From: Lysobacter sp. A03
GTDB taxonomy: Bacteria; Pseudomonadota; Gammaproteobacteria; Xanthomonadales; Xanthomonadaceae
Assembly (NCBI RefSeq): GCF_000855665.1
Contig: NZ_JXSS01000048.1
Coordinates: 62,001 to 126,000 of the forward strand
Direction: 5' to 3'
DNA: 64,000 bases
Positions 26,798 through 34,532 of the stretch are shown one piece after another. The position numbers and the translations under genes were made by a program. How positions within the stretch are numbered: the first letter of the stretch is position 1; each line of letters begins with the position of its first letter. A model generated the notes under the pieces. It ran no database searches, was not told the origin of the DNA, and saw only the letters and a program-made list of their open reading frames with translations.

Positions 26798-28030
26798 TCA
26801 GCCCGGACGGCCGTCGGAGCGCGGGGCCAGGTAGATCCGCCCCACATGGGCGACCCAGGGCAGGAAGGCGACCAGCCAGCCCACCGCCGCGACCGCCTGC
26901 CACGCCGTGCTGTCGGGGAACACTTCTGCCGCCACGCGGATCACCGCCACCACCTGGATCGCGACGAAGGCGAACCAGGCCACCGGGTACATCGTCAGCG
27001 GCCGGCCGGCGTGGCCCTCGGTCACCCGGGTCACCATGGCGATCAGGATGCTGCCGAAGAAACCGATGAACAGCGCATGGGCCGGGCCGCGACCCAGCCA
27101 GTACACGCCGGTCATGGCGTAACTGATGCTCTGCGCCGAGTACAGCGCGAACGCCAGCGGCAGCCACGACAGACCGACGAACAATACCGACAGCAGGCCC
27201 GGATTCCTGCCGCGCGGCCACCATCGCCACACCATCGTGGCGGTCAGGGCGAGCAGTGGCAGGTCCACCAGCCACAACCAGCCGTAGAGGTGGAACAGCT
27301 CCAGCAGCAGATGGCCGATAAACAGCGGCCACGCCGCGGCCAGCAGCCACATCGGCCGCCACGGCTGGTAACCGGGAACGACCCGGCTGGCGAAGAACGG
27401 GAACATCCGGTGGGCGACGGTGAAATACACCGGCAACAACAGTCCGAAGCTGCCGATCTTGATGCTGGCGAAAACCCAGACCGGTGAGGCACCCAGTACA
27501 TAGGCACCCCATGCCAGCACGCCGAGGAAACCCAGGCACAGCGCGGCGAAGCACGAGCGCGCATGCCAGGTCGTGCCGCTCTCGCGCCACAGCAGCGGTG
27601 CCATCACCGTCAGGCCGGCCAGCCAACCCGCACCGGTCATCAGGACGCCAACAACAATGCCGGCTTCCCAGCCCAGCGCTCCCAGAAGGGTGGCGATCTG
27701 GCCGACGAAGATGCCCAGTCCGACCGGAACGTAACGCCAGCGGTCGATGTCCGGCAGCCCCAACCATTTGGGAAAGGTGGTCAGCAGGAATCCAAAGAAG
27801 AAGCTCGGCAGCACCTGGTACTGCATCACGAAGGCATGCACCCAGCCGGTGTGCAGCTGTGCCTGCGGTATTGCCAGTCCCGGCCAGCGGGTACCGACCA
27901 GCCATGCCGCCCACCATGCCATGGCGATCAGCAGGTTCATCGAGCCGATGAAGAACATCAAGCGGTGCGGTGCGGTGGCCAGCCGGCCCGGCGACAGCGC
28001 GGCGGATTTGGTGTTGGCGTGATTTTCCAT
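26798..28030 (-). CDS. nnrS: NnrS-family heme/copper membrane protein
   Basis: A 410-residue protein with about 12 membrane helices and NnrS landmarks: HRLMFFIGSMNLLIAMAWW, HTGWVHAFVMQYQVLPSFFFGFLLT, FPKWLG, HALFIGFFGSILIAMVTRV and GHAGRPLTMYP. NnrS contains heme and copper and lowers NO stress in denitrifiers and pathogens. The start at 28030 is followed downstream by the SirB2-like gene and two PLP enzymes. A degenerate FNR-like site lies 35 bases upstream. Confidence 0.93.
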   Translation of the reverse strand: MENHANTKSAALSPGRLATAPHRLMFFIGSMNLLIAMAWWAAWLVGTRWPGLAIPQAQLHTGWVHAFVMQYQVLPSFFFGFLLTTFPKWLGLPDIDRWRYVPVGLGIFVGQIATLLGALGWEAGIVVGVLMTGAGWLAGLTVMAPLLWRESGTTWHARSCFAALCLGFLGVLAWGAYVLGASPVWVFASIKIGSFGLLLPVYFTVAHRMFPFFASRVVPGYQPWRPMWLLAAAWPLFIGHLLLELFHLYGWLWLVDLPLLALTATMVWRWWPRGRNPGLLSVLFVGLSWLPLAFALYSAQSISYAMTGVYWLGRGPAHALFIGFFGSILIAMVTRVTEGHAGRPLTMYPVAWFAFVAIQVVAVIRVAAEVFPDSTAWQAVAAVGWLVAFLPWVAHVGRIYLAPRSDGRPG

Positions 28031-28065
28031 GGGCGTCAGTGTGCCTTCGATGGGCGCGGGCGTTA

Positions 28066-28079
28066 TTGACTTGGGTCAC
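28066..28079. promoter_or_regulatory. Weak FNR-like site upstream of nnrS
   Basis: TTGACTTGGGTCAC, about seven of ten half-site bases agree with TTGAT-N4-ATCAA. It begins 35 bases before the nnrS ATG. Weak on its own; the gene family and neighbours make it plausible. Confidence 0.35.
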
Positions 28080-28096
28080 CCGGAAGGTGTGCACGG

Positions 28097-28152
28097 AAGC
28101 ACGCGCATGAAAGCACGCAGATAGAACCACGCAGATATAGCCACGCGCATGA
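28097..28152. repeat. Four tandem 14-bp repeats upstream of nnrS
   Basis: Four consecutive 14-bp units, AAGCACGCGCATGA, AAGCACGCAGATAG, AACCACGCAGATAT and AGCCACGCGCATGA. Units 1 and 4, and units 2 and 3, are most alike, giving an A-B-B-A arrangement. They lie between the nnrS promoter and the terminator of the NO reductase gene. Confidence 0.8.
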
Positions 28153-28176
28153 AAAAGGGGCGGCTTGCGCCGCCCC
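28152..28176 (-). terminator. Rho-independent terminator after NO reductase
   Basis: On the minus strand, perfect GGGGCGGCGC / GCGCCGCCCC-type stem followed by TTTTTC, 27 bases past the NO reductase stop. A T-run three bases past the other side makes it possibly bidirectional. Confidence 0.85.
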
Positions 28177-28202
28177 TTCCGTTTTTCAGCCATCGTTGCA
28201 GG

Positions 28203-30500
28203 TCAGAGGTTCGACTCGGTCTCCAGGCGAGTGTTGACCGGCTTCCGCACAAGGCGTGGTCCCAGCCACAGCGAGAGCACGAACAGCGCGATCATGAAGG
28301 CACCGGCGGCGAAGATCGTATCGCCCGGCACCCGCAGCCACACCAGCACGTCGATGATCGGACGGGTCATGAACTCCGCCGAGCGCGCGTACCAGTACCC
28401 GTTCTCCAGGTTGGCTTCCAACTGCAGCACGCCCATCGGCAGCAAGGTCAGGGTCATCATCAGCATCAGGCCGATGTTGAGTGCCCAGAAGCCGCTGCGC
28501 AGCAGGCCCTCACGCCAGACCAGGTCCGGTTTGAGGCCACGCAGGCAGTACAGCATCAGGCCGATGCCGAGCATGCCGTACACGCCAAACAGCGCGGTAT
28601 GGCCGTGGGCTGCGGTCAGGTTGGTGCCCTGCATGTAGAACAGCGCCAGCGGGGTGTTGATCAGGAAGCCAAGCAGGCCGGCACCGATCAGGTTCCAGAA
28701 GCTGACCGCCAGGAAGAACATGATCGGCCACTTGTACTGCTGCATCCATGGCGTGGCGCGACTGCTCTTCCAGGTCTCGTGGGCCTCCAGGCCGATCAAT
28801 GCCAATGGCACAACTTCCAGCGCGGAAATGCTCGCACCCAGCGCGATCACCCCGGTTGTGACACCGGCGAAGTACAGGTGGTGGAACATGCCCAGCACGC
28901 CGCCAGCCATGAACACGATGGTCGCGAACAGCACGTTGATCGTCGCCGAGCGTCCCCGGACCAGGCCGAGCTTGACGAAGATGAAGCTGATCACCGCCAC
29001 CGCGAAGACCTCGAAGAAGCCTTCGACCCAGAGGTGGACGATCCAGAACTTCCAGTAGGTGACGATCGAGATGTGGGTGTCTTCCTTCCACATCAGGCCG
29101 GCGGCATAGAGGATGCCGATGGCCACAGTGGACAGAAACAGCAGGCCCGCGATCGAGGAGGTCTGGTTCTTGGCCCGCATTGCCGGCCACAGGGCGCGAC
29201 CGACGAGGGTCAGCCACAACATCAGGCCGATGAACAGGTAGATCTGCCAGAAGCGGCCAATATCGACGTATTCCCAGCCCTGGTGGCCGAACCAGAAGTT
29301 CGGCATCGTGCCCAGCTTGCCCATCACCGCCATCCACTGGCCGGCGAACGCGCCCACGACAATGATGATCAGGCTGATGAACAGGAAGTTGACGCCGAAT
29401 TTCTGATATTTCGGCTCATGCCCGGAAATCGCCGGTCCAAGATACAGGCCGGTGGCCAGCCACGCCGTCGCGATCCACAGGATCGCCAGCTGCGTGTGCC
29501 AGCTGCGGGTGACCGCATACGGCAGCCACTCGGAAAGGGCGAACCCGTAGGCGTCCTGGCCCTCGACCTGGTAGTGCGCGGTGGTCGCGCCCATCAGGAT
29601 CTGGACGAGGAAGAGTGCCATCACCAGCCAGAAGTACTTGGCGGTGGCGCGCATCGACGGAGTCACCACGATCGCCCGTGCGGGATCCTGGGCGGGTGGG
29701 GCGAGTGGCTTTTCCTTGCCGTGATACGCGGCGTAATGCCACGACAGCAAGCCGATGCCCGCGATCATGAAGAGGATCGAGAACATGGACCACATGAAGC
29801 TGCTGGCGGTCGGGACGTTGCCTACCAACGGTTCGTGCGGGAAGTTGTTGGTGTAGGACTTGACGTCGTCGGGACGGTTGGTGACGGTCGCCCAGGAGGC
29901 CCAGAAGAAGAACCCGGTCATCAGTCGACGGTTGTTCTCATCCGGAACCGGGTTCTCGCGGATCGCGTAGGCCTCGCGCAGATCGTGCGTGGCCGGATCG
30001 TTGGAGAACACGCTCATGTAATGCGCAGCCACCTGCGAGATCGCCTGCGCCCGTTCGTCGCTGACGACGATGGAGCCGGTCTGGGGGTCGTAGGTGTTGG
30101 CCCGGATTTCGGGCTTGATCTCCGCGTGCAGCTTGGCCTGCTCGCTTTCGCTGAGCTGCTCGTAGGGCATGCCGAACTCGATCCGCGAACGGATATCCAG
30201 CATCGCCATGACTTCCTTGTGCAGCCACTCGGCCGACCAGTCGGGCGCGATCAGTGCACCGTGGCCCCAGATCGAGCCGCTCTGCTGTCCGCCCATCTCC
30301 TGCCAGACCCGTCGTCCGGCCTCGATGTCAGCCTTGGTGTAGAGCACCTCGCCACTTTCGGTGACCACCTGTTCGGGCATCGGCGGCGCCGTCTGGTACA
30401 GGTCCTTGCCGATCCACAACATGATCCCGAAACTGACGATGAGCAGGGCCCCCAGCCCCAGCCATAGTCGCCTCGTTATTTGCACACTTTTTGGTTCCAT
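28203..30500 (-). CDS. norZ: Quinol-dependent nitric oxide reductase (qNOR)
   Basis: A 765-residue single-subunit qNOR. The N-terminal extension (residues about 1-210) contains the family's EAGRRVWQEMGGQQSGSIWGHGAL and lacks a CXXCH heme motif. It is followed by a NorB-like 12-helix core with EDTHISIVTYWKFWIVHLWVEGFFEVF region, GMFHHLYFAGV and NLTAAHGHTALFGVYG histidines that bind heme and FeB. It reduces 2 NO to N2O in the inner membrane using quinol directly. It is monocistronic, 55 bases behind a 9/10 FNR box and ahead of a strong terminator. Confidence 0.95.
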   Translation of the reverse strand: MEPKSVQITRRLWLGLGALLIVSFGIMLWIGKDLYQTAPPMPEQVVTESGEVLYTKADIEAGRRVWQEMGGQQSGSIWGHGALIAPDWSAEWLHKEVMAMLDIRSRIEFGMPYEQLSESEQAKLHAEIKPEIRANTYDPQTGSIVVSDERAQAISQVAAHYMSVFSNDPATHDLREAYAIRENPVPDENNRRLMTGFFFWASWATVTNRPDDVKSYTNNFPHEPLVGNVPTASSFMWSMFSILFMIAGIGLLSWHYAAYHGKEKPLAPPAQDPARAIVVTPSMRATAKYFWLVMALFLVQILMGATTAHYQVEGQDAYGFALSEWLPYAVTRSWHTQLAILWIATAWLATGLYLGPAISGHEPKYQKFGVNFLFISLIIIVVGAFAGQWMAVMGKLGTMPNFWFGHQGWEYVDIGRFWQIYLFIGLMLWLTLVGRALWPAMRAKNQTSSIAGLLFLSTVAIGILYAAGLMWKEDTHISIVTYWKFWIVHLWVEGFFEVFAVAVISFIFVKLGLVRGRSATINVLFATIVFMAGGVLGMFHHLYFAGVTTGVIALGASISALEVVPLALIGLEAHETWKSSRATPWMQQYKWPIMFFLAVSFWNLIGAGLLGFLINTPLALFYMQGTNLTAAHGHTALFGVYGMLGIGLMLYCLRGLKPDLVWREGLLRSGFWALNIGLMLMMTLTLLPMGVLQLEANLENGYWYARSAEFMTRPIIDVLVWLRVPGDTIFAAGAFMIALFVLSLWLGPRLVRKPVNTRLETESNL

Positions 30501-30555
30501 CGATGCTTCTCCCGGATAATGGCGGCCATATTGGCCAGTCGGGGTTCAGGTCTCG

Positions 30556-30569
30556 TTGACCTGGATCAA
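30556..30569. promoter_or_regulatory. FNR/DNR box upstream of NO reductase
   Basis: TTGACCTGGATCAA, nine of ten half-site bases match. It ends 55 bases before the norZ ATG, the spacing seen for ccoN. Confidence 0.85.
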
Positions 30570-30787
30570 GCACCCGACCCGCTGGACCATGGACGCTCCC
30601 CATCAGGGCTCTGTCAGCCGCTGCAAGCAGACTGTAGAGCCGGGATAAATCGCGCACCTGGACCAGGCGCAAGGGCATGGCGACACCCTTCCTCCCGTCG
30701 CCGACGGTGACGTGCGGTCCGCGCATGCGCAACCCCGCCGGGCGCATAGTGCGACCGGCGTGCGTCATTCGCACGGGGAGCGCCGCC

Positions 30788-31540
30788 TCAGCGGTGCAGG
30801 ATCGGGTCGGCCAGTGCGGCCAGCTGGTCGCGGTCGAGCAACTCCACCTCGCGACGATCGACCAGCAGCAGGTCGTCTTTCTGGAAGCGGCGCAGCACGC
30901 GGCTGACCGTCTCCGGCGCGAGGCGCAGGTAGTTGGCGATGTCGGTGCGTGCCATCGTCAACTGGAAGCGGTTGGCCGAGAACCCGCGAGCCGCCAGTCG
31001 CCGCGACAGGCCGATCAGGAACGCCGCCATGCGCTGGTCGGCCGACCAGTCCCCGGCCAGCAGTGCGGCCCGACCGATGTCACGGCTGAGCAGGCGGAAC
31101 AGATGCCGTTGCAGTCCCGGCAACTTGCTCGCCAGCACCGCGATCTTGGGGAACGAGAAGCGGCACAGCATCGCAGTATCCAGCGCGACCGCGTTGCAGG
31201 GGTAGGTCTCGCCGTCGATCGCGTCCAGCCCGATGACCTCGCCGGGCAGGTGGAAGCCGAGCACGTGCTCGCGGCCGTCGCGATCGATCATGTAGGTCTT
31301 CACGGTGCCGGCGCGGACCGCGGCGATCGCCTCGAAAGGGTCGCCTTCGCGGAAGATGTGCTCGCCGGCGTGGAACGGGCCGACGTGCTCCACCAGCACG
31401 TGCAGGTCCATCAGCGAGCGCTTGTCCATGCCCTCGGCCAGGCAGGCCTGGGAGAACGCGCAGGTCGAGCAGAACGTCAGCTCATCGCCGTCGTCCGCCA
31501 TCGTGGTTGCGTCATGCCGCGGGAACGCGGTCGGGCTCAC
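30788..31540 (-). CDS. fnr: Crp/Fnr-family regulator, FNR-type (second copy)
   Basis: A 250-residue FNR/ANR homologue. The iron-sulfur motif is FCSTCAFSQACLAEG (CX2CX5C) and the fourth cysteine is in ETYPCNAVAL. The helix-turn-helix contains ARTDIANYLRLAPETVSRVLRRFQ with the E..SR recognition residues for TTGAT half-sites. I chose the GTG at 31540 because GGAGG lies five bases before it; GTG 31552 and ATG 31501 are alternatives without a Shine-Dalgarno sequence. Its frame begins just past the hemN stop (20 bases), so it is likely co-transcribed with hemN. It differs clearly in sequence from the FNR at 7054. Confidence 0.9.
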   Translation of the reverse strand: MSPTAFPRHDATTMADDGDELTFCSTCAFSQACLAEGMDKRSLMDLHVLVEHVGPFHAGEHIFREGDPFEAIAAVRAGTVKTYMIDRDGREHVLGFHLPGEVIGLDAIDGETYPCNAVALDTAMLCRFSFPKIAVLASKLPGLQRHLFRLLSRDIGRAALLAGDWSADQRMAAFLIGLSRRLAARGFSANRFQLTMARTDIANYLRLAPETVSRVLRRFQKDDLLLVDRREVELLDRDQLAALADPILHR

Positions 31541-31559
31541 GCGCGCCTCCACGCCGCGC

Positions 31560-32951
31560 CTAGATGGCGCGGGAGAAGCGGGGCGAGACGGTTGGTTTGG
31601 TCAGATAATGGTCGAAGCACATCGCTATGTTACGCAGCAACAGACGTCCGCGCGATGTTGCGATGATCCGTGAAGGCTCGACCTTCACCAGTCCGTCGGC
31701 CACCAGGGGCTCGAGCTGGGCGATCGCGTCGGCGAAGTAGTCGTGGAAGTCGATCAGGTACCGCCGTTCGAGCGCATCGATCGGAATCTCGCCCTGGCAC
31801 ATCAGGCGCTGGATGACATCGGCGCGCAGTTGGTCGTCCTCGCTCAGACGCATGCCGCGGAACACCGGCAGCCGGCCCTCGTCGAGCGCGATCTGCCAGC
31901 TCGGCAGGTCTCGCGGGTTCTGGCTGAAGCTGTCGCCGATATGGCTGATCGCGCTGACGCCAAGGCCGATCAGGTCGGTGTCGGAGTGGGTGGTGTAACC
32001 CATGAAGTTGCGGTGCAGCCCCCCGCGGTCCTGCGCCGTCGCCAAGTCGTCCTCTGGCAGGGCGAAATGGTCCATGCCGACATAGGAATAGCCCGCGTCT
32101 GTGAGCTTCTCGATGGCCAGCTGCAACAGCCCCAGCTTGACCTCCGGCGAGGGCAGGTCTTCGGCATTGATCTGGCCCTGCGCCTTGAACAGGTCGGGCA
32201 GGTGGGCGTAGCTGTATACGGCCAGCCGATCGGGGCGCACCTTGATGACGGTATCCAGGGTTTTGGAGAAGCCGTCCAGCGACTGCTTGGGCAGCCCGTA
32301 GATCAGGTCGACATTGACCGAGCGCATGCCACTTTCGCGGCAGGCGTCAATGATGGCGACGGTCTCCTCGACTGACTGGATGCGGTTGACGGCATCCTGC
32401 ACGGCCGGATCGAAGTCCTGCACGCCCAGACTGGCGCGGTTGAACCCGATCGCGGCGAGCTCGGCGATGTCGGCCGGCTTGACGAAGCGTGGATCCAGCT
32501 CGATTGACAGGTCGCGCTTGGGCGATTCGGAAAAGTGGAAATGGCTGCGCAGCGAGTCCACGACCTCGCCCAGTTGCGCCGGGGAGAGGAAGTTGGGCGT
32601 ACCGCCGCCGAAGTGCAGCTGGATCACCTCGCGGTCGCGGTCGAACATCGCCGCGGTCATCGCGATTTCGCGGTACAGGCGTACCAGGTAGGTCTCCCCG
32701 CGCGCCAGGTCGCGAGTGATGATCCGGTTGCAACCGCAGTAGAAGCACGGACTCATGCAGAACGGCACATGCACGTACAACGACAGCCGCCGCGGTATCG
32801 GATCGCCATTGCTCGCCAGGATCGCGTCGCGCAGCGCCCCCTCGCCAAAGTCAGCGGAGAATTGCGGCGCGGTCGGGTACGAGGTGTACCGCGGGCCGGG
32901 CCGGTCGTAGCGCTGCAGCAGCGACGCGTCGAATTGGAGGGGACTGGACAT
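31560..32951 (-). CDS. hemN: Oxygen-independent coproporphyrinogen III oxidase HemN
   Basis: About 463 residues, radical-SAM enzyme of heme synthesis without oxygen. The cluster motif CMSPCFYCGCN (CX3CX2C) is near residue 65, after the typical LLQRYDRPGPRYTSYPTAP start. IQLHFGGGTPNFL, SIELDPR and GLGVSAISHIGD follow. I chose ATG 32951; a GTG at 32972 would sit almost against the FNR box. HemN supplies heme for cbb3, NirK and NnrS under low oxygen, which fits the neighbourhood. Confidence 0.95.
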   Translation of the reverse strand: MSSPLQFDASLLQRYDRPGPRYTSYPTAPQFSADFGEGALRDAILASNGDPIPRRLSLYVHVPFCMSPCFYCGCNRIITRDLARGETYLVRLYREIAMTAAMFDRDREVIQLHFGGGTPNFLSPAQLGEVVDSLRSHFHFSESPKRDLSIELDPRFVKPADIAELAAIGFNRASLGVQDFDPAVQDAVNRIQSVEETVAIIDACRESGMRSVNVDLIYGLPKQSLDGFSKTLDTVIKVRPDRLAVYSYAHLPDLFKAQGQINAEDLPSPEVKLGLLQLAIEKLTDAGYSYVGMDHFALPEDDLATAQDRGGLHRNFMGYTTHSDTDLIGLGVSAISHIGDSFSQNPRDLPSWQIALDEGRLPVFRGMRLSEDDQLRADVIQRLMCQGEIPIDALERRYLIDFHDYFADAIAQLEPLVADGLVKVEPSRIIATSRGRLLLRNIAMCFDHYLTKPTVSPRFSRAI

Positions 32952-32986
32952 GTCGGTCAGGCTATCCAGCACCGGTGGGCGATGCC

Positions 32987-33000
32987 TTGATCGGGATCAA
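32987..33000. promoter_or_regulatory. FNR/ANR box upstream of hemN
   Basis: Perfect palindrome TTGATCGGGATCAA. Its edge is only 35 bases from the hemN ATG, so a class-II promoter here would give an almost leaderless transcript. Confidence 0.9.
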
Positions 33001-33125
33001 ATGGACGTGTGGCGAAGATCACCGGTCAATGTCAGCCTTGGTGCTAAGTCGCGGTCGGAGCGCCAGCTCACTCGCGAGAGTCGCGAATCTGAATGTGGGA
33101 TAATGTGACGTACGTCTCTTCACGG

Positions 33126-33159
33126 TGTGTGAGGTGTGGAAACCGTAACATTGTGTGAG
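33126..33159. repeat. Two direct repeats upstream of the pilus operon
   Basis: TGTGTGAG occurs at 33126-33133 and 33152-33159, 26 bases apart, about 110 bases before the pilin ATG. The spacing is near 2.5 helical turns. It could be a regulator site for the pilus operon; a Clp/CRP site (TGTGA-N6-TCACA) is not present intact. Confidence 0.35.
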
Positions 33160-33261
33160 TTGACCCTGTATGACCGTGTGCCCGCTGAGATCTTGGGGTC
33201 CGGCGTTAGGCCTTCAGCGCAGAGCCGAATCACCTTCCCCGCGTTATATGAGAGTCCGAAA

Positions 33262-33771
33262 ATGACTATGAATCTGAAACCACTTCTCCTGACTGCCGCC
33301 ATGGTTGCGGCTGGCCTGACCGTTTCCACCGCTTACGCGCAGTCCGTACCTTCGCCCGTTACCGCCAACATGGGTGTGCAGATCGAAATCGTGGAGGGCT
33401 GCGAAATTAATGTGACGCCGACCTTGATGAATTTCGGGACGCACAGCGTCTTGTCCACAGCCCAAGACGCCACATCGGACTTCGAAGTGACCTGTACTAC
33501 GGGAGCTTCGTACGATATCGCGCTTGGTGGCGGCAACAGCGCTGATATCAACGCCCGCGTCATGCTCAACGGCACGGAAGAAGTGCAATATCAGCTTTAC
33601 CAAGAGGCTGGTCACACAACCGTGTGGGGCGATGGCGCAGAAGGCGCGTTGTTAGCCGGCACAGGCACCGGTGCTACTCAGCCGTACACCGTCTACGGCG
33701 AAGTTCCGGCGCAGACTACACCGCCGGAAGGCGTATATACCGACACCGTGCTCGTCTCTGTCATCTACTAA
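33262..33771 (+). CDS. Csu-type (spore coat U domain) pilin subunit
   Basis: A 169-residue secreted protein with a signal peptide (cleavage after AYAQ, near residue 25) and one SCPU domain. The domain begins NMGVQIEIVEGCEINVTPT and ends GVYTDTVLVSVIY, the donor-strand-type C-terminal beta motif; a pair of cysteines (EGCEIN, EVTCTTG) forms the family disulfide. These are the major subunits of archaic chaperone-usher pili such as Csu. The ATG at 33262 gives a clean signal peptide. The chaperone follows after five bases. Confidence 0.88.
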   Translation: MTMNLKPLLLTAAMVAAGLTVSTAYAQSVPSPVTANMGVQIEIVEGCEINVTPTLMNFGTHSVLSTAQDATSDFEVTCTTGASYDIALGGGNSADINARVMLNGTEEVQYQLYQEAGHTTVWGDGAEGALLAGTGTGATQPYTVYGEVPAQTTPPEGVYTDTVLVSVIY

Positions 33772-33776
33772 GTCGA

Positions 33777-34532
33777 ATGACTTTTAGCCGACTATTGTCC
33801 CGCAGCTTCTTGGCTGCGGGGCTCTTGGCAGTAGTCACCGCAGCCGGTGCTTCCGGCTTGCAGGTCTCGCCGATCAGGCTGACGTTCACGCCTGCCAGCC
33901 CCGCTCAGGGCTTGTGGCTGACCAACACCGGTGGCGAGGTCTTGAACGCACAGGTTCGGGTATTCTACTGGACGCAGGACAGCGGCAAAGACGAATTGAC
34001 GCCAACCCAAGCGCTCCTAGCCAGCCCCCCAGCGCTCAGCCTTGCGCCTGGCGTGCGGCAACTCGTGCGGGTGATCCGCACCGATGCCTCAGCCTCCGGC
34101 GTTAGCGAGGACGCCTACCGCGTCCTGATCGACGAACTTCCCCCAGCGGCGCAGGCTGAACAAACCGGAATTCGCTATGTGATGCGCCATTCCGTGCCGG
34201 TGTTTGTCGGGCAATCGGTAGTCGCGCCGGATGCCGCCACAGTTGCTGCGGCGTTGCAGTGGTCACTGGTCCGAGATGGCGAGGGTGTGTCGCTGCAAGC
34301 ACACAATTCGGGATCCATGCACGCTCAGGTCAGTGCTGCGACCCTCCTGCAGCCGGGCAACCAGCCGGTGGAAGTATCTCCAGGCCTCCTCGGCTACGTT
34401 CTGCCCGGCATGACCATGCGTTGGGCACTGAACGTACCTGCGGCACGAATCGGCACTGGCACGCAACTGAAGGCGAGGATCAATGGCAAGCCGCTCGACC
34501 AGACGTTCCCTGTCGGCGACCTGCCTCACTAG
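33777..34532 (+). CDS. Periplasmic pilus chaperone (archaic chaperone-usher type)
   Basis: A 251-residue protein with a signal peptide ending near ASG, and the immunoglobulin-like chaperone fold. It has LQVSPIRLTFTPASPAQGLWLTNTG, a PapD-like strand with VRVFYWTQ, RQLVRVIRTD and YRVLIDELP near residue 110, and a second domain to the C-terminus. It caps pilus subunits in the periplasm. The usher gene starts inside its last 50 bases in another frame, implying tight coupling. Confidence 0.9.
   Translation: MTFSRLLSRSFLAAGLLAVVTAAGASGLQVSPIRLTFTPASPAQGLWLTNTGGEVLNAQVRVFYWTQDSGKDELTPTQALLASPPALSLAPGVRQLVRVIRTDASASGVSEDAYRVLIDELPPAAQAEQTGIRYVMRHSVPVFVGQSVVAPDAATVAAALQWSLVRDGEGVSLQAHNSGSMHAQVSAATLLQPGNQPVEVSPGLLGYVLPGMTMRWALNVPAARIGTGTQLKARINGKPLDQTFPVGDLPH

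Noticed and set aside
28097-28152. CRISPR array
   Set aside because: The units are contiguous 14-mers without spacers; no cas gene is present.
28149-30467. 772-residue open frame on the plus strand across the NO reductase gene
   Set aside because: Antisense shadow rich in His, Asp and Gln; the minus-strand frame has all qNOR motifs and a matching promoter and terminator.
33126-33159. Clp/CRP binding site before the pilus operon
   Set aside because: The direct repeats lack the TGTGA-N6-TCACA palindrome; only half-site-like sequences are present.
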